A stretch of 64,000 bases of DNA from Plantago major (GCA_026545765.1 CM048839.1:89046414-89110413); one strand, 5' to 3'. Shown: positions 21,319 through 35,066, counted from the stretch's first letter. The notes: a model not told the origin generated them from the letters alone. Made by a program: numbers and translations.

Positions 21319-24300
21319 CAGTGGCGGAGCCAGGATTTGAACCCAGGTAATGCGCAATTAATAAAATCGAAAATATAATTCCACTATTTCAAATATGTCA
21401 AAATATAACATTAAAGTTAACTTAAAAGTGAAACATATTACAATTGTACTCTACGATTAGCCATCTTCTGAAACCTATCAATCACATCTTCATTTGTTAC
21501 ACGACTAAAAATGTCTTTTTCAATGTAGACCACAAGATTGTCATTCATCCATTCATCACCCATTCGATTGCGAAGCCGATTCTTCACAATATTCATAGCA
21601 GAAAATGCTCTTTCAACTGTAGCTGTTGCAACTGGCAAAACCAAGGCTAAAGTGATGAGCCGATAAACCAAAGGATATGTGATATGTCTTCTAGTTCCAA
21701 CCATTACTTGAGCTATATCACCAATCCCCTTGAGACTTGAAAAGTCGGTGTATAGATTCATGTCCAGTCTAAAATTCTCAAGTAGATCCGGCAGTTGCAA
21801 AAGGTCAACCTCTTCAAAATCATTAGGATAAAACTTTGCTAACTGAACTAACTTTTCAACACTAAAAGCTTCAAAAGAATTGTGCAGATTCAAACAAGAG
21901 ACACATAACAACAACTCGGTGTTTACCTCATTGAAACGGCCATTTAACTCGAGCAATTGCATATCCAGAACTGTGGTAAACACCTCAACACGATAACAAT
22001 GTTCGTTTGTCATCTCGTGAGCCTTCCTCTTTGGTCTCTTTCCACTCACATAAACACCATCCATATCGGGCACCTCAATGGTATGTTTTTCACAAAATTT
22101 AGACACGACATTCACCAAATCTTCCCATCCATTATCTCTCATTTCTTGAAGTCTTCTCTTAGAAACATTTACTTGATTCATAGCATTAACGATATCTTGA
22201 TCTTTTCTTTGCAATACCATGCACAAATCATTAGTAATTCCCAATATTGATTTCATGTCCTTTAGCAATCTTGAAGCTTCACCCCTTTGATTAGATAAAG
22301 TTCCATCTTCCACAATCATACGAAGCACATTAATTATTGAATCAAATAAATTAATTAAGGTCAAGATAGTACCGTAATGGGAGCTCCAACATGTATCGGC
22401 AGGGCGAATTACAGTTCTTTCCTGATTCAATCCTCGCCCACTAGCAATTTCTCCATTTTACAATGCTTCAATAATTCTTGAAGCTTGCTTTTCTCGCAAA
22501 GCATCTTTTCTCTTGCACGATCCCCCTACCACATTTACCACATGAGAGACCAAAACAAAAAGTTCACATATCCGTATGTGATTTTTTGCCACGGCTACAA
22601 GAGCAAGTTGAAGTTGATGTGCAAAACAATGAATAGTATGATGTTTGATTCTCTTTCAAGATAAGAGACTTCAATCCATTAAATTCCCCTCTCATATTGC
22701 TTGCTCCATCATACCCTTGCCCATGCAACATGGAAATACTCAATCCATGTGAATCCAAGAGCTCTTCAAGCGCACCTTTAAGTGTAATAGCACTAGTAGA
22801 CTCGACATGTTTAAATCCCAAAATCCTCTCGACCACACACCCTTCCTTGTCAACAAATATCAAAACAACAGCCATTTGTTCCTTTGTTGACACATCACGA
22901 GAATCATCAAGAAGAATACTGAAAAACCCATTAGTATGCCCAAGCTCCTCAATTATAATTTTTGTTGTTTCAGATGCACAAGCTTTGACAATGTCTTTTT
23001 GAATAGAAGGTGATGTTAACTGAAGATTTCCAGGGGCATTCTTCAAGGTCACTCTTCTAACATCCTCATTATGGTCTGCAAAAAAATTCAGAACTTCAAG
23101 AAAATTACCCTTATTGTTTGATTTATCAGATTCGTCATGACCCCGGAAAGCAAGTCCTTGCTTCAAAAGCAATCTGATAACATCAATTGAAGCTTCCAAT
23201 CGACGTTTGTAGTCCACTTTCATTTCATCAGTCACTTTAGCAAGCACTGGTTCAATATGTTGTTTGTGTATCTGTAAATCTTCACATTTCCTGCGGGCAT
23301 TATGATGAGCAATTACTTGGTGTGTACGAAGTAGATTTTTAATCTTCCCATTTCGAAAACCTTTCCCAACAAAAGCATCACCCCCACCCTGATCACCATT
23401 ATCAATTCTGAAAAGGTAACAGTAAAGACAGAAGCCAGCATCCTTTTGTATGCTATATTCCAACCAAGGAAATTCTTTGAGCCATGCAACATTAAACCTT
23501 CGCATTTTCCCGTCAATTTCTCTTTGTGGGAAGGCCTTCAATTTAGGTTGGCAAGCACCGTCTAGTAAGTACTTTCTCCTAACTCTTTCACGGATATTAG
23601 GATGATAACTAGTGATTCGAGGACGTTTGTCTGGGTCAGAAGGAAGCTCATCTAAATCCACATTGAATATTTGTGATTGCTCATTTGAGCCTTCAATATC
23701 TGGTGAAGTGGACTGTGGTGGTATCTCAGTATGTGTGTTATCTTCTTGAGTTGCATTACTCGTTTTTTGCAAGGACGATGTCGCTTGAACTACCTTTTTG
23801 AAATACTTCAACATATTTCAATTTCTACATAAAAGTAAGGTAAACAAACATAAAAATAAGATGACAGTATGATAATATCAACCTCAATGCTAATTAAGTA
23901 TGCTATTTAGTGAAAGAATTATATCATTAAATAAAGTACTAATTAGAAAAATGATTCAATGCACACTAGACTACAACACTACTCTTGATTAATGTCTATC
24001 TAACTAGCAGCTATCTATTCAATGCACTCAATTCACTACTTTTTTTTACAAACACTCAATTCACTGCTGACTACTATCTAAACTCTTCTAATTTCTACTT
24101 AGTTTATTGTATGGCTCTCCGTTCAATACTTCAATTCTATGTCACTATTCTATCTTCTTCTTTATCTCAAATATACGTTCAGTACTTCAATTCTCTGCCA
24201 CTATTCTCCCTTCTTCTTTCTCTCAAATTTATCTTTCTAAGTTCTCAATCAGTCCATCTATATACCAATATGCAGCAAGAAACAACAATACACATAAAAC

Positions 24301-24694
24301 CCCCTTTTATTAGCCTAATAAATCCCTAAATTTTCACTTTTCAACAAGCAATAGAACCTTAAAAGGTACAAACGGTGCGAGCTCAGTCTTACAACTTACA
24401 AGTCTCAGAGAAAGGAGAATAAGAAGAAAAAAACTTGTTGAAGGAAGGTAGTATTATGTACCTTCTACTGGTTATCCTGGAAGAGAATAGAGGATGGAAT
24501 CGGCAAATATTGCTATTTTTTCTTCCTGTGTCAGCCGTTTGTTGATGGAGAGATGGGGTAATTAGAGGCAGTAAATGATTAGGGTTGAGGTAAAATTATT
24601 TTAAAAAAAACTACCAGGGGTATAATAGTAATTTCACAGGCAAATTTGAGATGAGGCACTTGCCTCACCTGGCCCATGAATACATCCGCCCCTG
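21319..24694 (-). mobile_element. hAT transposon (Tip100/ZMYM-like), complete, 3376 bp
   Basis: The ends CAGTGGCGGAGCCAGG (21319) and, on the other strand, CAGGGGCGGATG (24694) form imperfect terminal inverted repeats of the Tip100 type. The 8-bp sequence CGCATATA at 21311-21318 is repeated exactly at 24695-24702. The element carries one transposase gene on the minus strand with only two visible lesions. It sits inside the hairpin-rich copia remnant. Confidence 0.93.
21438..23814 (-). pseudogene. hAT transposase (TTF zinc finger, DUF4371, hAT dimerisation)
   Basis: The N-terminal frame (22564-23814) starts MLKYFKK. A TTF-type zinc finger region follows (CQPKLKAFP, WLKEFPWLEYS, GFCLYCYLF), then a DUF4371-like region with LLDDSRDVSTKEQ, which carries a likely catalytic Asp. 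The C-terminal frame (21438-22430) ends with the hAT dimerisation domain: YPLVYRLITLALVLPVATATVERAFS is split here to its core ATATVERAFSAMNIVKNRLR. A frameshift near 22645 and a TAA at 22458-22460 separate the two frames; otherwise the reading is continuous. Expected full length is about 780 residues, normal for the family. It would bind the element's ends and cut and paste it. Confidence 0.9.
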
Positions 24695-24702
24695 CGCATA
24701 TA

Positions 24703-25649
24703 ACTAGTGCTCGTGACAAGTATACATATTATAAGCAATATGTTCATCATGCATATTATAATGCATGTTTACAAGCAAACTTTATGCCCCAGAAGAGTAC
24801 ATATTAGACTTACTCATTGAATGAATACTTATAAGTCATGCAAAATAGAAAAAGGTAAAGATTTATGTCTTTTCGTCACATCATTCTGGCCAGTTTAAAA
24901 AAAATACTTTTGTATACATGTCAAAAGTGATAATATATACGTATATTGACATATGCAAATTTGATGTGACAAATTAGGCTATCCAGATATAACTTAACCA
25001 TTGTTGTGAAACCTAAAGTTTCCATATGATTATGTGCTGAAAGTTATCTCGTGTTGTAATTATTATTATGGCAAGACAAAACACTGAGATTAAGCATGGA
25101 AATGGAGATTTTGAAATGAGTAAAAGTCACACTTTTAAAGTTGACAATGAATAAAATATAAGTGGACGAGAACCCACAAATATGATCTCCAATTTGAGGG
25201 CAAATTTTATTTTCAGTACAGGAAAAATCCAACTGTGCAAATAGTTCTCATTATCAATGGAAGATTGTTCTCTAAGGATATCAATTCATACGGGAGCATT
25301 TGCAGCTGGAATATGAGATTTTATTACACTTTTAAGATTAGTAAATGTATCTGGCAGTTGATTTGCAATAGTTTGCAAATGAATTATATTTTGAACTTTT
25401 TGTTCACATTGCTTTGTTCGATGAACCAAACTTCTCAATGACGTATCTTCTCATGAGATATTCTTTTCCAACTGATTTCTTTCTCCCTCTAATATTGGGG
25501 AAATCAAAATGACAGTCGGCAAATCTGGTCGTAAATTGATCTCAAGTCAATGGTCCTTACAACATCACCCGGTCTATTTTATATTGTATTATATATAAAC
25601 GTGCGGAAGTTTTCAAATTGTTTATCTAACTTTCAAAGACACGTATTAA
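24703..25649. other. continuation of the copia-type non-coding remnant
   Basis: AT-rich with more short hairpins, for example around 24750-24767. No credible gene. Confidence 0.35.
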
Positions 25650-25985
25650 GTGGCTATTTGGCTATAAAGATTAAAACGCAGATTTAATTAAGTTGTCACT
25701 TTCTCATCCTGTTTGCCTACAACTCAATTAAAATTTCTCTATGTACCTACTTTAGCTAGTTATTTCACTTTATTTTTTAATTTATTATAACAACCTTAAC
25801 CAATCAAATAATTTTAAACATATTACACACATCACTTCACTCTTACACACCCTATATAATAATCATACAAAACCATATAAAATTTTAACTATATTTCAAA
25901 CACATTTCTTCACAACCTAATTAAAAATTGATTACTACTCTTTAAACTCAATTAAAACCCGAAGAATTTTGATTTTTAGCAAAAC
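25650..25985 (+). mobile_element. non-autonomous MITE, family H, copy 3
   Basis: Same family and orientation as 18522-18937, with shared blocks TTATTATAACAACCTTAA and CACTTCACTCTTACACACCC. Confidence 0.6.
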
Positions 25986-26000
25986 ATCCTACATAAATAG

Positions 26001-26244
26001 TACTCTCTCCGGTCCATTAATAACTTTGTAAGGAGACTTTTTTTTCCGAACTTTTACCGTAAATTACTCGCAAATTACACGCAGTAAATATAAAACAAAG
26101 TTATATTAAATTGTTAGTAAAATATATACTTGATGTTTTTTCACAATATAATTTTATTTTTTTGTCGTGTAATTTGTGAGTAATTTACGGTCAAAGTTCG
26201 AAAAAAAAGTCTCCTTACGAAATTATTAATGGACCGAAGTAGTA
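26001..26244. mobile_element. Stowaway-like MITE
   Basis: Long inverted repeats of about 60 bp start TACTCTCTCCGGTCCATTAA on one strand and TACTACTTCGGTCCATTAA on the other. TA flanks both ends, as for Tc1/mariner-derived Stowaway elements. Confidence 0.8.
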
Positions 26245-27357
26245 AAAGGAGTGCTTTAACCAAAATTCCAAAAGTATACCACCTCTTCACCGGTTTGGTC
26301 TATGCTGGGAGTCAGAGCATTGCTCTCACTTCCTTCAGATGATGACACGTTCTTTGCCTTCCAACTTTATATTTCCAGTCCTTTAGCATTACTACAATTT
26401 AAGTCCCCTTTCATTTTTAGATTCAACCATTTGGCTTCATATGTAGTACTACTAGTATCATTTTCAACATTGACGAAAATAAATAAATTGCACGAAGTTT
26501 AAATGAATGAAAAAAATGATATGTGGTTATATATTGTATCAAAAAAGTTATTGATGTTGAAAAAAAGTACTCTATCTATACTACGAAATGATTTACAATT
26601 TTGAAATTTTTCGATCAATAATTTCTAATTTTCACACGAATTACCGTTAAATGGTAATGGTTAAATATTTAATCAAATTATGTTTTCGAATATTATTTAA
26701 TTTTCATTATATGGTTTATTTATTTTATTTAATCACTCTATAGTTTATGATCAACTCATAAAATTGAATATGATTGACCTAAAAAGGTCAAATTGCAAAA
26801 CATATTCTCCTTAACTTATATATAACCAACAAATAAATACTTTGTTGGATTTTTCTAAGGTTATGCATGCTTCTGTCTTGCCTGGCAACAAATGCCTAAT
26901 CACAATTAAAACGTTTATTTCTATTAAATTTTAATATACTAAAATTAGAAAAAATAGATAAATTTTTAAATTTTAGAACAGTATATTTGGTTATTTTGAT
27001 TAATATTTGTATTTTTCTAATTTGAATATTCATAGGACGATTCATCTTGTATTAAAAACCTAATTGTGTATAATCAATCAATTGGCTGGCTCTTCTTTAT
27101 TTGTAAATTTGTTGGGTTTAAAATTTTAAGTGTATAATTTGTGTGTAAATTTAAGATTTTTAAATATTTATTTGTGTATAATAACTCTATTTTTTTTATA
27201 AGTGTGAAGTTTGTAAGGTAGTTAAAAATGACAAATATATAAAATTATGTTGGACGGAGGAAGTAAAATAAGTGGCTTGTGTTGTAATTCATAATGTTAT
27301 CTTTTCTTCCTTTATACAAAAAAAAAAAAAAAAAAAAATACGTGACCTTATATATAA
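26245..27357. other. AT-rich intergenic DNA
   Basis: No gene seen. Contains an A20 run near 27318-27338. Confidence 0.5.
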
Positions 27358-27618
27358 TACTCCCTCCGTTCTAAAGAAAGATTTTCATTTTGACTTTGAT
27401 CGGTCAACTGTCTTCGATTTTGACCGCGAATTACTCTTAAACTATAATAGTAAATAATTTAATAAAATTATATAATTAAAAGTTAATAATTGAGTTTTTA
27501 TTATATAATTTTATTAAATTATTTACTATTATATTTTAAGAGTAATTTGCGGTCAAAGTCGAAAATAATTGACCATAGAATAGTAAAATGGAAAGATTTC
27601 TTTAAAACGAATGGAGTA
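27358..27618. mobile_element. Stowaway-like MITE
   Basis: Starts TACTCCCTCCGTTC and ends ATGGAGTA, with long inverted arms that include the words GGTCAACTGTCTTCGA and TTGACCGCGAATTACTC. Confidence 0.85.
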
Positions 27619-27621
27619 TAA

Positions 27622-27882
27622 TACTCCCTCCATTTCAGAGAAAGTGTTACATTTTGACTTTGACCGGTCAACTGTCCTCGAGTTTGACCACAAAATACTT
27701 ATAAACGATAATAGTAAATAATTTAATAAAATCATATAATAAAAATTTAATTACTTAATTTTCATTATATAATTTTAATAATTTATTTATTAATATCATT
27801 TAAGAGTAAATTGTGGTCAAACTCGGAGACAGTTGACCGCAGAATAGTAAAATGTAACAATTTTTCTGAAATGGAGGGAGTA
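27622..27882. mobile_element. Stowaway-like MITE, family A copy 1
   Basis: Starts TACTCCCTCCATTTCAG and ends CTGAAATGGAGGGAGTA. It is the same family as 29486-29701 and 52375-52635, and lies three bases from the preceding MITE. Confidence 0.88.
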
Positions 27883-28133
27883 GTAATTAGTAAATGACTA
27901 AACTTGCAATTATACCAACTACTTTGGTGGAGAAACTAAAGTTGGAGTTGCAGAACCACGTGGCGTCATCGAATGAAGTGAGAGCAATGCTCTCACCCCC
28001 AGCATATACCAAACCTCCTCTTCACCAATGAGTGTAAAGACCAACTTGACTCGATTAACACATGCCACGTCGAATAGAACGGAGTTCGAAATCTGAAGGG
28101 ACTGGAGAGCAAAATTCGACAATTGCTAAATAC

Positions 28134-28394
28134 TACTTCCTCCATCCCGTCTCATGTTTCTCATTTTGATTTTTCTCGATCAACCACTTTCATCTTTAAC
28201 TACGAATCAATCTTCAACAAAAAATGTAAAATGTTCAATTAAATTATATTATGAAACTTTAGGGAGTGAAGTTTCACAATATAATTTTATTAAAAAATTT
28301 ACATTTGTGGATTAAGATTAATTCGTAATCAAAGTTGGAGACGGTTGACTGCAAAAAGTCAAAATAAGAAATATGGAATGAGACGGAGGAAGTA
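28134..28394. mobile_element. Stowaway-like MITE
   Basis: Starts TACTTCCTCCATCCCGTCTCA and ends with the inverted equivalent GAGACGGAGGAAGTA. Confidence 0.85.
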
Positions 28395-28838
28395 TATGAG
28401 AGCAAAGGGCATTATAATTTGAATGTTACAAAAAAAAAAAAAGTATATTATTAACATATAGTTATAGTATTACTAAACTATATAATTTTTTTATCATTAT
28501 TAAAAAGGACAAATATTTATGTTTTCTAAACCGCCAAAAAAAAAAAAATTACTCTATTATTTGTCGAAGTTAGAAAGCTATGGTAACTTGACGATTCGCC
28601 ATCCTTGCTTCTCCTATAAATTTTGAAAGTAAATTTACCTTCAAAATGAAGATTTTCATATTGCATCCGAATCTCTTCAGAGGACATAGAGTCACCTTCT
28701 ATAATAATACTCGAAGAATACTAATCGATCATCCCTCCCTGTCTAACCAAACTTTCTAACCAGAAGGTCTTTATAACTATATACTGTATTAAGCTTTGAC
28801 ACCAATAATTAATACTCTTATATAGTACATCAGCAATA
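28395..28838. other. upstream region of the Gag-ankyrin gene
   Basis: AT-rich with A-runs at 28430-28441 and 28536-28548. TATA-like words occur at 28771 and 28815; the second lies only about 20 bp ahead of the ATG, so the first is the better promoter candidate. I see no other gene. Confidence 0.35.
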
Positions 28839-29406
28839 ATGGCCTCCACAAGTAAAGAGCAGTTGAAAGATCGCCCTTATTTGTTCACCCTGCCAAAGCT
28901 CTGGCTCATGGATAATCATATTACTAACTATGTTGTCTGGAGGGCACACGTGCACGATCATCTTAAACGTCACGGTCAGCTTGGCTTCATTGATGGCACC
29001 AAGATGCCGAGCTCATCAGGCAGTAACCTGGATGGTCATGAGGGTTGGACAGAAGAATCCGATAAGCTTGCCAAGGAAAGGCTTTTATCTTTAGTCGACC
29101 AAGACATTGTTCCAACGGATCACGAACATAAAACATGCAGAGATATTTGGCTCCAGCTAAGAGAAAGGTTCCAGCCGCTAGTGACCCGACCAGCAGGGTT
29201 GCCGGCAGTTGTAAACAAGGCTGGTACTCAGTCGGGGGAGTACATGAAATTGTACAAGGCGGCACTGTCGGGTGATATGTGGGCAGTAAAGCATATATTT
29301 AGAAATGATGTTGGTGAAATGGTGAGGAATAATGTGATAGCAAGGCCAATTTGTGACAGAAGAAGCAATGATCAAAATCCTCCATTAATACAAGATCAAT
29401 TGGGAG
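28839..29406 (+). CDS. first exon: copia-Gag-like domain fused to ankyrin start
   Basis: The ATG at 28839 opens a frame of about 189 codons up to a GT donor at 29407. Residues about 15-110 resemble the N-terminal Gag domain of copia elements: an aromatic ITNYVVWRAHV segment, LGFIDGTKMP, and DIWLQLRERFQP near 105-116. From about residue 135 the text GEYMKLYKAALSGDMWAVKHI is the usual start of the ankyrin region in ACD6/ITN1 relatives. The frame is clean through both parts, so the join is in the exon itself and not an artefact of splicing. A Gag domain in a host ankyrin protein suggests capture of a retroelement fragment. Confidence 0.7.
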
Positions 29407-29485
29407 GTAGTGTTTTTCCTAAACATACAGCATCTATATATATATATGCACAAATAGACATGTTCTGGCGAACTCATAAACTGTC

Positions 29486-29701
29486 TTTGACTTTGACCAA
29501 TCAACTGTCTTTGAGTTTGACCACAAATTACTCATAAACGATAATAGTAAATAATTTAATAAAATCATATAATAAAAATTTAATTATATAATATTAATAA
29601 TTTATTTATTAATATCGTTTAAGAGTCAATTGTGGTCAAACGCGAAAACAGTTGACCGCAGAATAGTAAAATGTAACAATTTTTCTGAAATGGAGGGAGT
29701 A
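29486..29701. mobile_element. Stowaway-like MITE, family A copy 2, left end truncated
   Basis: Matches 27622-27882 and 52375-52635, but lacks the first 30 or so bases. It lies in the first intron of the Gag-ankyrin gene. Confidence 0.85.
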
Positions 29702-29872
29702 TCAATCCAGTGGCTCCATTTTTTGGTGTGAACGCGGTTACAGAGTTCATAGCTCCACGTGTACTGGACTATCTAGGTGACAGTCGCAGACTAGAGTCTG
29801 TTGTAGGTAGTTACTTCCCGTTACCTAATTTATATCCGTGCGTAGTCTTTTAGGTCCCATTTGGTTTTTCAC

Positions 29873-30133
29873 TACTCCCTCACCTCTTCGTCCCGCAAAA
29901 TTTCATATTTGTCATTTTTAACTGTCCTACAGAAATTCATACATTATTAAAAAATAAAGTTACTCCACACCCAACAAATAATAAACAATCTCAACTTTAC
30001 ACTTAAATTACACAATTTGCTACTAAAATTAAATTTTTTCCCACTTTTTCTATATTATATCATTACTTTAACTTTTCTGCATAAAACTGCACGCTAACCC
30101 TAATGTATAAAGTTCTCCGGGACGGAGGGAGTA
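29873..30133. mobile_element. Stowaway-like MITE, family B copy 1
   Basis: Starts TACTCCCTCACC and ends GGGACGGAGGGAGTA. The same family occurs at 52734-52972, sharing CCACACCCAACAAATAATAA. Confidence 0.85.
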
Positions 30134-30234
30134 TAACTTTAGCTTGTATTCTTCCTTTTCATAATATAACCGGTCAAAATAACTTTGATTTTCGACAAAC
30201 AAAATAATAAATATATTATCATAACGTAATTCTA

Positions 30235-31299
<1,065 letters not shown>

Positions 31300-31559
31300 T
31301 ACACTCACTCCGTTCTTTTTAAAGGTTTACATTTTGCCATTTCGGGAGTTTTTTTTAAAAGTTTAACATTTCCTTTTTTGGACACCCACTATCTATACTT
31401 ATTAATTTTTTAAACACTCTCTTTCATACTTTATCTATTCTCTCACTTACTTTTTCTATTCTTCATCTTACTTTTTACCACTTACTTAATATTTTATTTT
31501 ATTTTATTAAAATTTACATAAAACCAAAAGGTAAACCTTGTAAAAGAACGGAGGGAGTA
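31300..31559. mobile_element. Stowaway-like MITE, family C
   Basis: Starts TACACTCACTCCGTTCTTTT and ends AAAAGAACGGAGGGAGTA. It abuts the Helitron-like end at 31299. Confidence 0.8.
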
Positions 31560-32159
31560 TTATAGATGTTACTTTTAAACTTTATTAGAATTAATTAGTT
31601 TGATTGGCTAATTTTCCCTTTCCCTTTCCCTAATTGCATATATAAAATTATATAAATTTTTTAGAATGACAAAGAAATGAAAGTGATAGACTCTAAGAGA
31701 TGTATGTTTTTATGTATGTATATGAGTTGGGGTCTTCTAGTGTCAGTCGAGGTGTCGCCCTGACTACGCCAGTCACTTATTTTAAACCGTAAGATTTATC
31801 ATCTAATGGCTGAGATTGTTTGACCTGCTACCCGTTGCACCAAGTGTTGTCATTTGATATTGTTACCGTTGCACCAAGTGTCGCACAAGTTTTGCTCCTA
31901 TTGCTCACTATTGTACAAAATTTAATTTATATTTAATTGTATATTAAATACTTAAAATGATAATATTACATAAAACAGATTAATTATTAAAACATATATA
32001 CTAAAAAGAATGATTAACTAAAACAACAATCCCATTCCCATCTATTTCATTCTCTTTAAACACGCCAAATCAACACCAACCAACTATGATCATTCTATAT
32101 TATCTAATTATGTTACAATTAAATTTGTGGAGTATATGAACAAGAAGTGAAAATTACTA
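31560..32159. other. intronic DNA, no gene seen
   Basis: AT-rich. The text GTTGCACCAAGTGT occurs twice (about 31833 and 31867). No coding potential. Confidence 0.4.
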
Positions 32160-32455
32160 GGGCTCTATTTAGCAAAACTAGCTGATAAGCTAGCTGGTAA
32201 CTGATTTGGTAGCTGATAAGTTAGTTGGTTTTTATAAAAGTGCTTCGTAAATCAATTAGCTGATAATCTAGCTGATTTGCTACATATAGTATGAAAAAAC
32301 AAATCAGCTAAATTATTTTTTTGATATGCTTTCTGAACAAGCTTATCAGATCAGCTACAAACTAGGCGTTCATGTAACAAGCTTATTACGAAAATAAGCT
32401 CGTCGAACTGATAAGCTAACTGATAATCAAGCTCGTGCTAAACATAGCCTAGAGC
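32160..32455. mobile_element. hAT-type MITE
   Basis: The ends GGCTCTATTTAGCA and TGCTAAACATAGCC are near-perfect inverted repeats. The interior is full of AGCTGATAAGCTAGCTG words in both orientations. No clear 8-bp duplication was found. Confidence 0.65.
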
Positions 32456-33673
32456 TACAACCAAACCAAATGGCGGCTGTAGAGCTTCGTCAGTGTGGTG
32501 TTGATGAGTCGAAAGGAGAATGGACTGGGTTAAATCGAGTTACGGATCTCAAATGTGTTTCTTTGAATCAACATATCCTGGATTTCGTTTACGATCTTTA
32601 TAGTGTTGATGTTAAGAACGGAAATCTAAGAACCCTAATTTAATTTAGGAGCGGTAAAATCATTTTCTGAAACTCTAATTGAAGTTATGGACCGAGCTGA
32701 GGTTTTTAAAAACTGAAAGTACTGTCTTTTGGGAATTAAGGTGAGACCAGGGACTAATGATGCAATTTACAATCATTAATTTCAATCGAGACGGACATAT
32801 ATGTTTTTCTCCAGATTTATAATTGTAAATTGCATCAATGGTCGCTAGTGGAATCCTAATTCTCAAATAACAGTCCTTTGAGTTTCAAAAAAAATCTAAA
32901 TTCAGTCCCTGTAACTCGAATCAGGTTTTACGAAAACGGTTTTACTGTTCCTCAATCAGATATATGTTATAAACTTACGTTCTTATATGAACTCTTGATC
33001 GAATCTGAGTTCATGACTCAAATCGAGAATGCACGATTCAAACAACTCCCTTCGACTACTTCAAAGAGCCTCGTGAATCTCTACGACCCCCATTAATGGC
33101 CGCTGAGCTTCGAGATTTTCTCAACCTGACAACAAGCCGGTGTTTGAGCGGCGGACAAGAGGAGTGGTTGCCTGATCGCGGAAATGTATAGTCTCTTGAA
33201 CATGAAGATATTGGAAACTATTTCTTTAAAGTGTTAAATTGAATATTTACTTTGATGAATGTTATTGAATTTTCATTGAAAACTAAATTATTTATAAAAA
33301 TAATAGGTGTAACAAGTAACAGGTTAGGGCAACGTCACATGTCAATTGTCAACACCCTAACTGACTGACGATAGAAAATCTGATATGAGTTAGACTCTTG
33401 ATTACAAATCGAAATATGCAATAGTTAGGTAGTATTTATATAAATTTTTGAGGAAATTAAATTAAAGTGATTGAATCGGATGAAACTATTGTAAGCATGG
33501 GTAATTATATATGCACTTCAACAAATATGTTGATTTTAAAGATTTGATGACCATTGTTATTAGCAATCAGAGTTCAATCCATACTTATGTACAATAATGT
33601 GTTTATTATTCAACCAATTGAACTTGATTTTCAAATTCTTATTGCTTTTTTGAAGTTCTGATTGTACACATAT
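32456..33673. other. intronic DNA with a small foldback
   Basis: A perfect 15-bp inverted repeat pairs 32759-32773 with 32822-32836. I see no coding exon; short ORFs at 32675-33096 lack recognisable domains. Confidence 0.4.
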
Positions 33674-34269
33674 GTTGTATCCCGTTGATAGTCCTCAACA
33701 CTCTGTATTGGCTGCCATGGAAATTCCTCAAAACATTAGGTAAGGATTCAACACAGATGATTCCACACTAAGAGTATGAAACCCCAACTAGTTAACCATG
33801 ATATAATTATACAAGGTTAGTTTTAATTGTTTACTTTCTAACTGTTCATGCTTTGTGGAGAAGAAAACCAATGTTGCACAAAGAAATGATTTGTCTTTAT
33901 ATGTGGCACTTGATCTTCAAGACGAATTGTGTAGTATTATGCAAATGCTCCCGGGGATGCCAGAAGAAATTGTTGGTGATGCGGTCCTCTTAGCAGCTCA
34001 ATTAGGATCACATGCGTTTATTAAAAATATATTTTCTTATATTCCAGAAGCTGCATATCTTTGGTGATGTGGGGTAAATCCGGATTAGTCAAAAGTCTTG
34101 GTCAAGTTCGTAGAGCGGAAGAACTAATAGTCAAGTCGTGTAACTTAGATCACTTAAATCTGATATTTGAAGTGTTAGAGCCTATTTGAGTTATGTAATC
34201 AATAGGTGAGTGTGTAGGTCCACTAGATTGTAAGGGTCACATGTGAAGGAATCAAAGTGAGAAAATGCT

Positions 34270-34895
34270 CCAAAATGAGTAGTCCGTATGTACATGAGGA
34301 GTCCTTCACTAGATCTCCAAAATGAGTAGTCTGTCTGTAAATGAGTAGTCCTTCACTAGATCTCCAAAATGAGTAGTCCGTCTGTACATGAGGAGTCCTT
34401 CACTAGATCTCCAAAATGAGTAGTCCGTCTATACATGAGGAGTCCTTCACTAGATGAGGAGTCCGTCGGTAGATGAGGAGTCCGTTGGTACATGAGGAGT
34501 CCGTCGGTACATGAGGAGTCCTTCACTAGATGAGGAGTCCTTCGGTAGATGAGGAGTCCTTCACTAGATGAGGAGTCCTTCGGTAGATGAGGAGTCCGTC
34601 GATAGATGAGGAGTCCTTCGGTAGATGAGGAGTCCGTCGGTAGATGAGGAGTCCTTCACTAGATGAGGAGTCCTTCTGTACATGAGGAGTCCTTCACTAG
34701 ATGAGGAGTCCGTCGGTAGATGAGGAGTCCTTCGGTAGATGAGGAGTCCTTCTGTACATGAGGAGTCCTTCACTAGATGAGGAGTCCGTCGGTAGATGAG
34801 GAGTTCGTCACTAGATCAAGAGTCCGTCGGTACATGAGGAGTCCTTCGGTACATGAGGAGTCCTTCACTAGTTGAGGAGTCCGTCGTTAGATGAG
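34270..34895. repeat. 19-bp tandem array in the 3' LTR
   Basis: Units contain TGAGGAGTCC followed by either TTCACTAGA or GTCGGTAGA or GTCGGTACA, about 30 times. The first 170 bp are mixed with a longer unit that contains CTCCAAAATGAGTAGTCCG. Confidence 0.9.
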
Positions 34896-35066
34896 TGCCT
34901 GAAAGAGAGAGGAAGGGGTTAGACCCTTTTGGGCCGGTTTGCCTAAGACAAACCGGGCTCGGACTCAACGTGTTTAGAGGCTGCTCAAGCTAAGGCTAGG
35001 ACCTCCAAACTTAGAGAGTGGAATATTGAGAAGTAGTTACTTACCTTATGAGGAGTAAATGAACTC

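Noticed and set aside
21301-21360. Sequence like the GGTTCGAATCC arm of a tRNA (GGATTTGAACCC)
   Set aside because: It is part of the hAT terminal region; no acceptor or anticodon stem surrounds it.
34270-34895. Regular short repeats that look like a CRISPR array
   Set aside because: The units are contiguous 19-bp satellite repeats with no unique spacers, inside an LTR of a plant retrotransposon.
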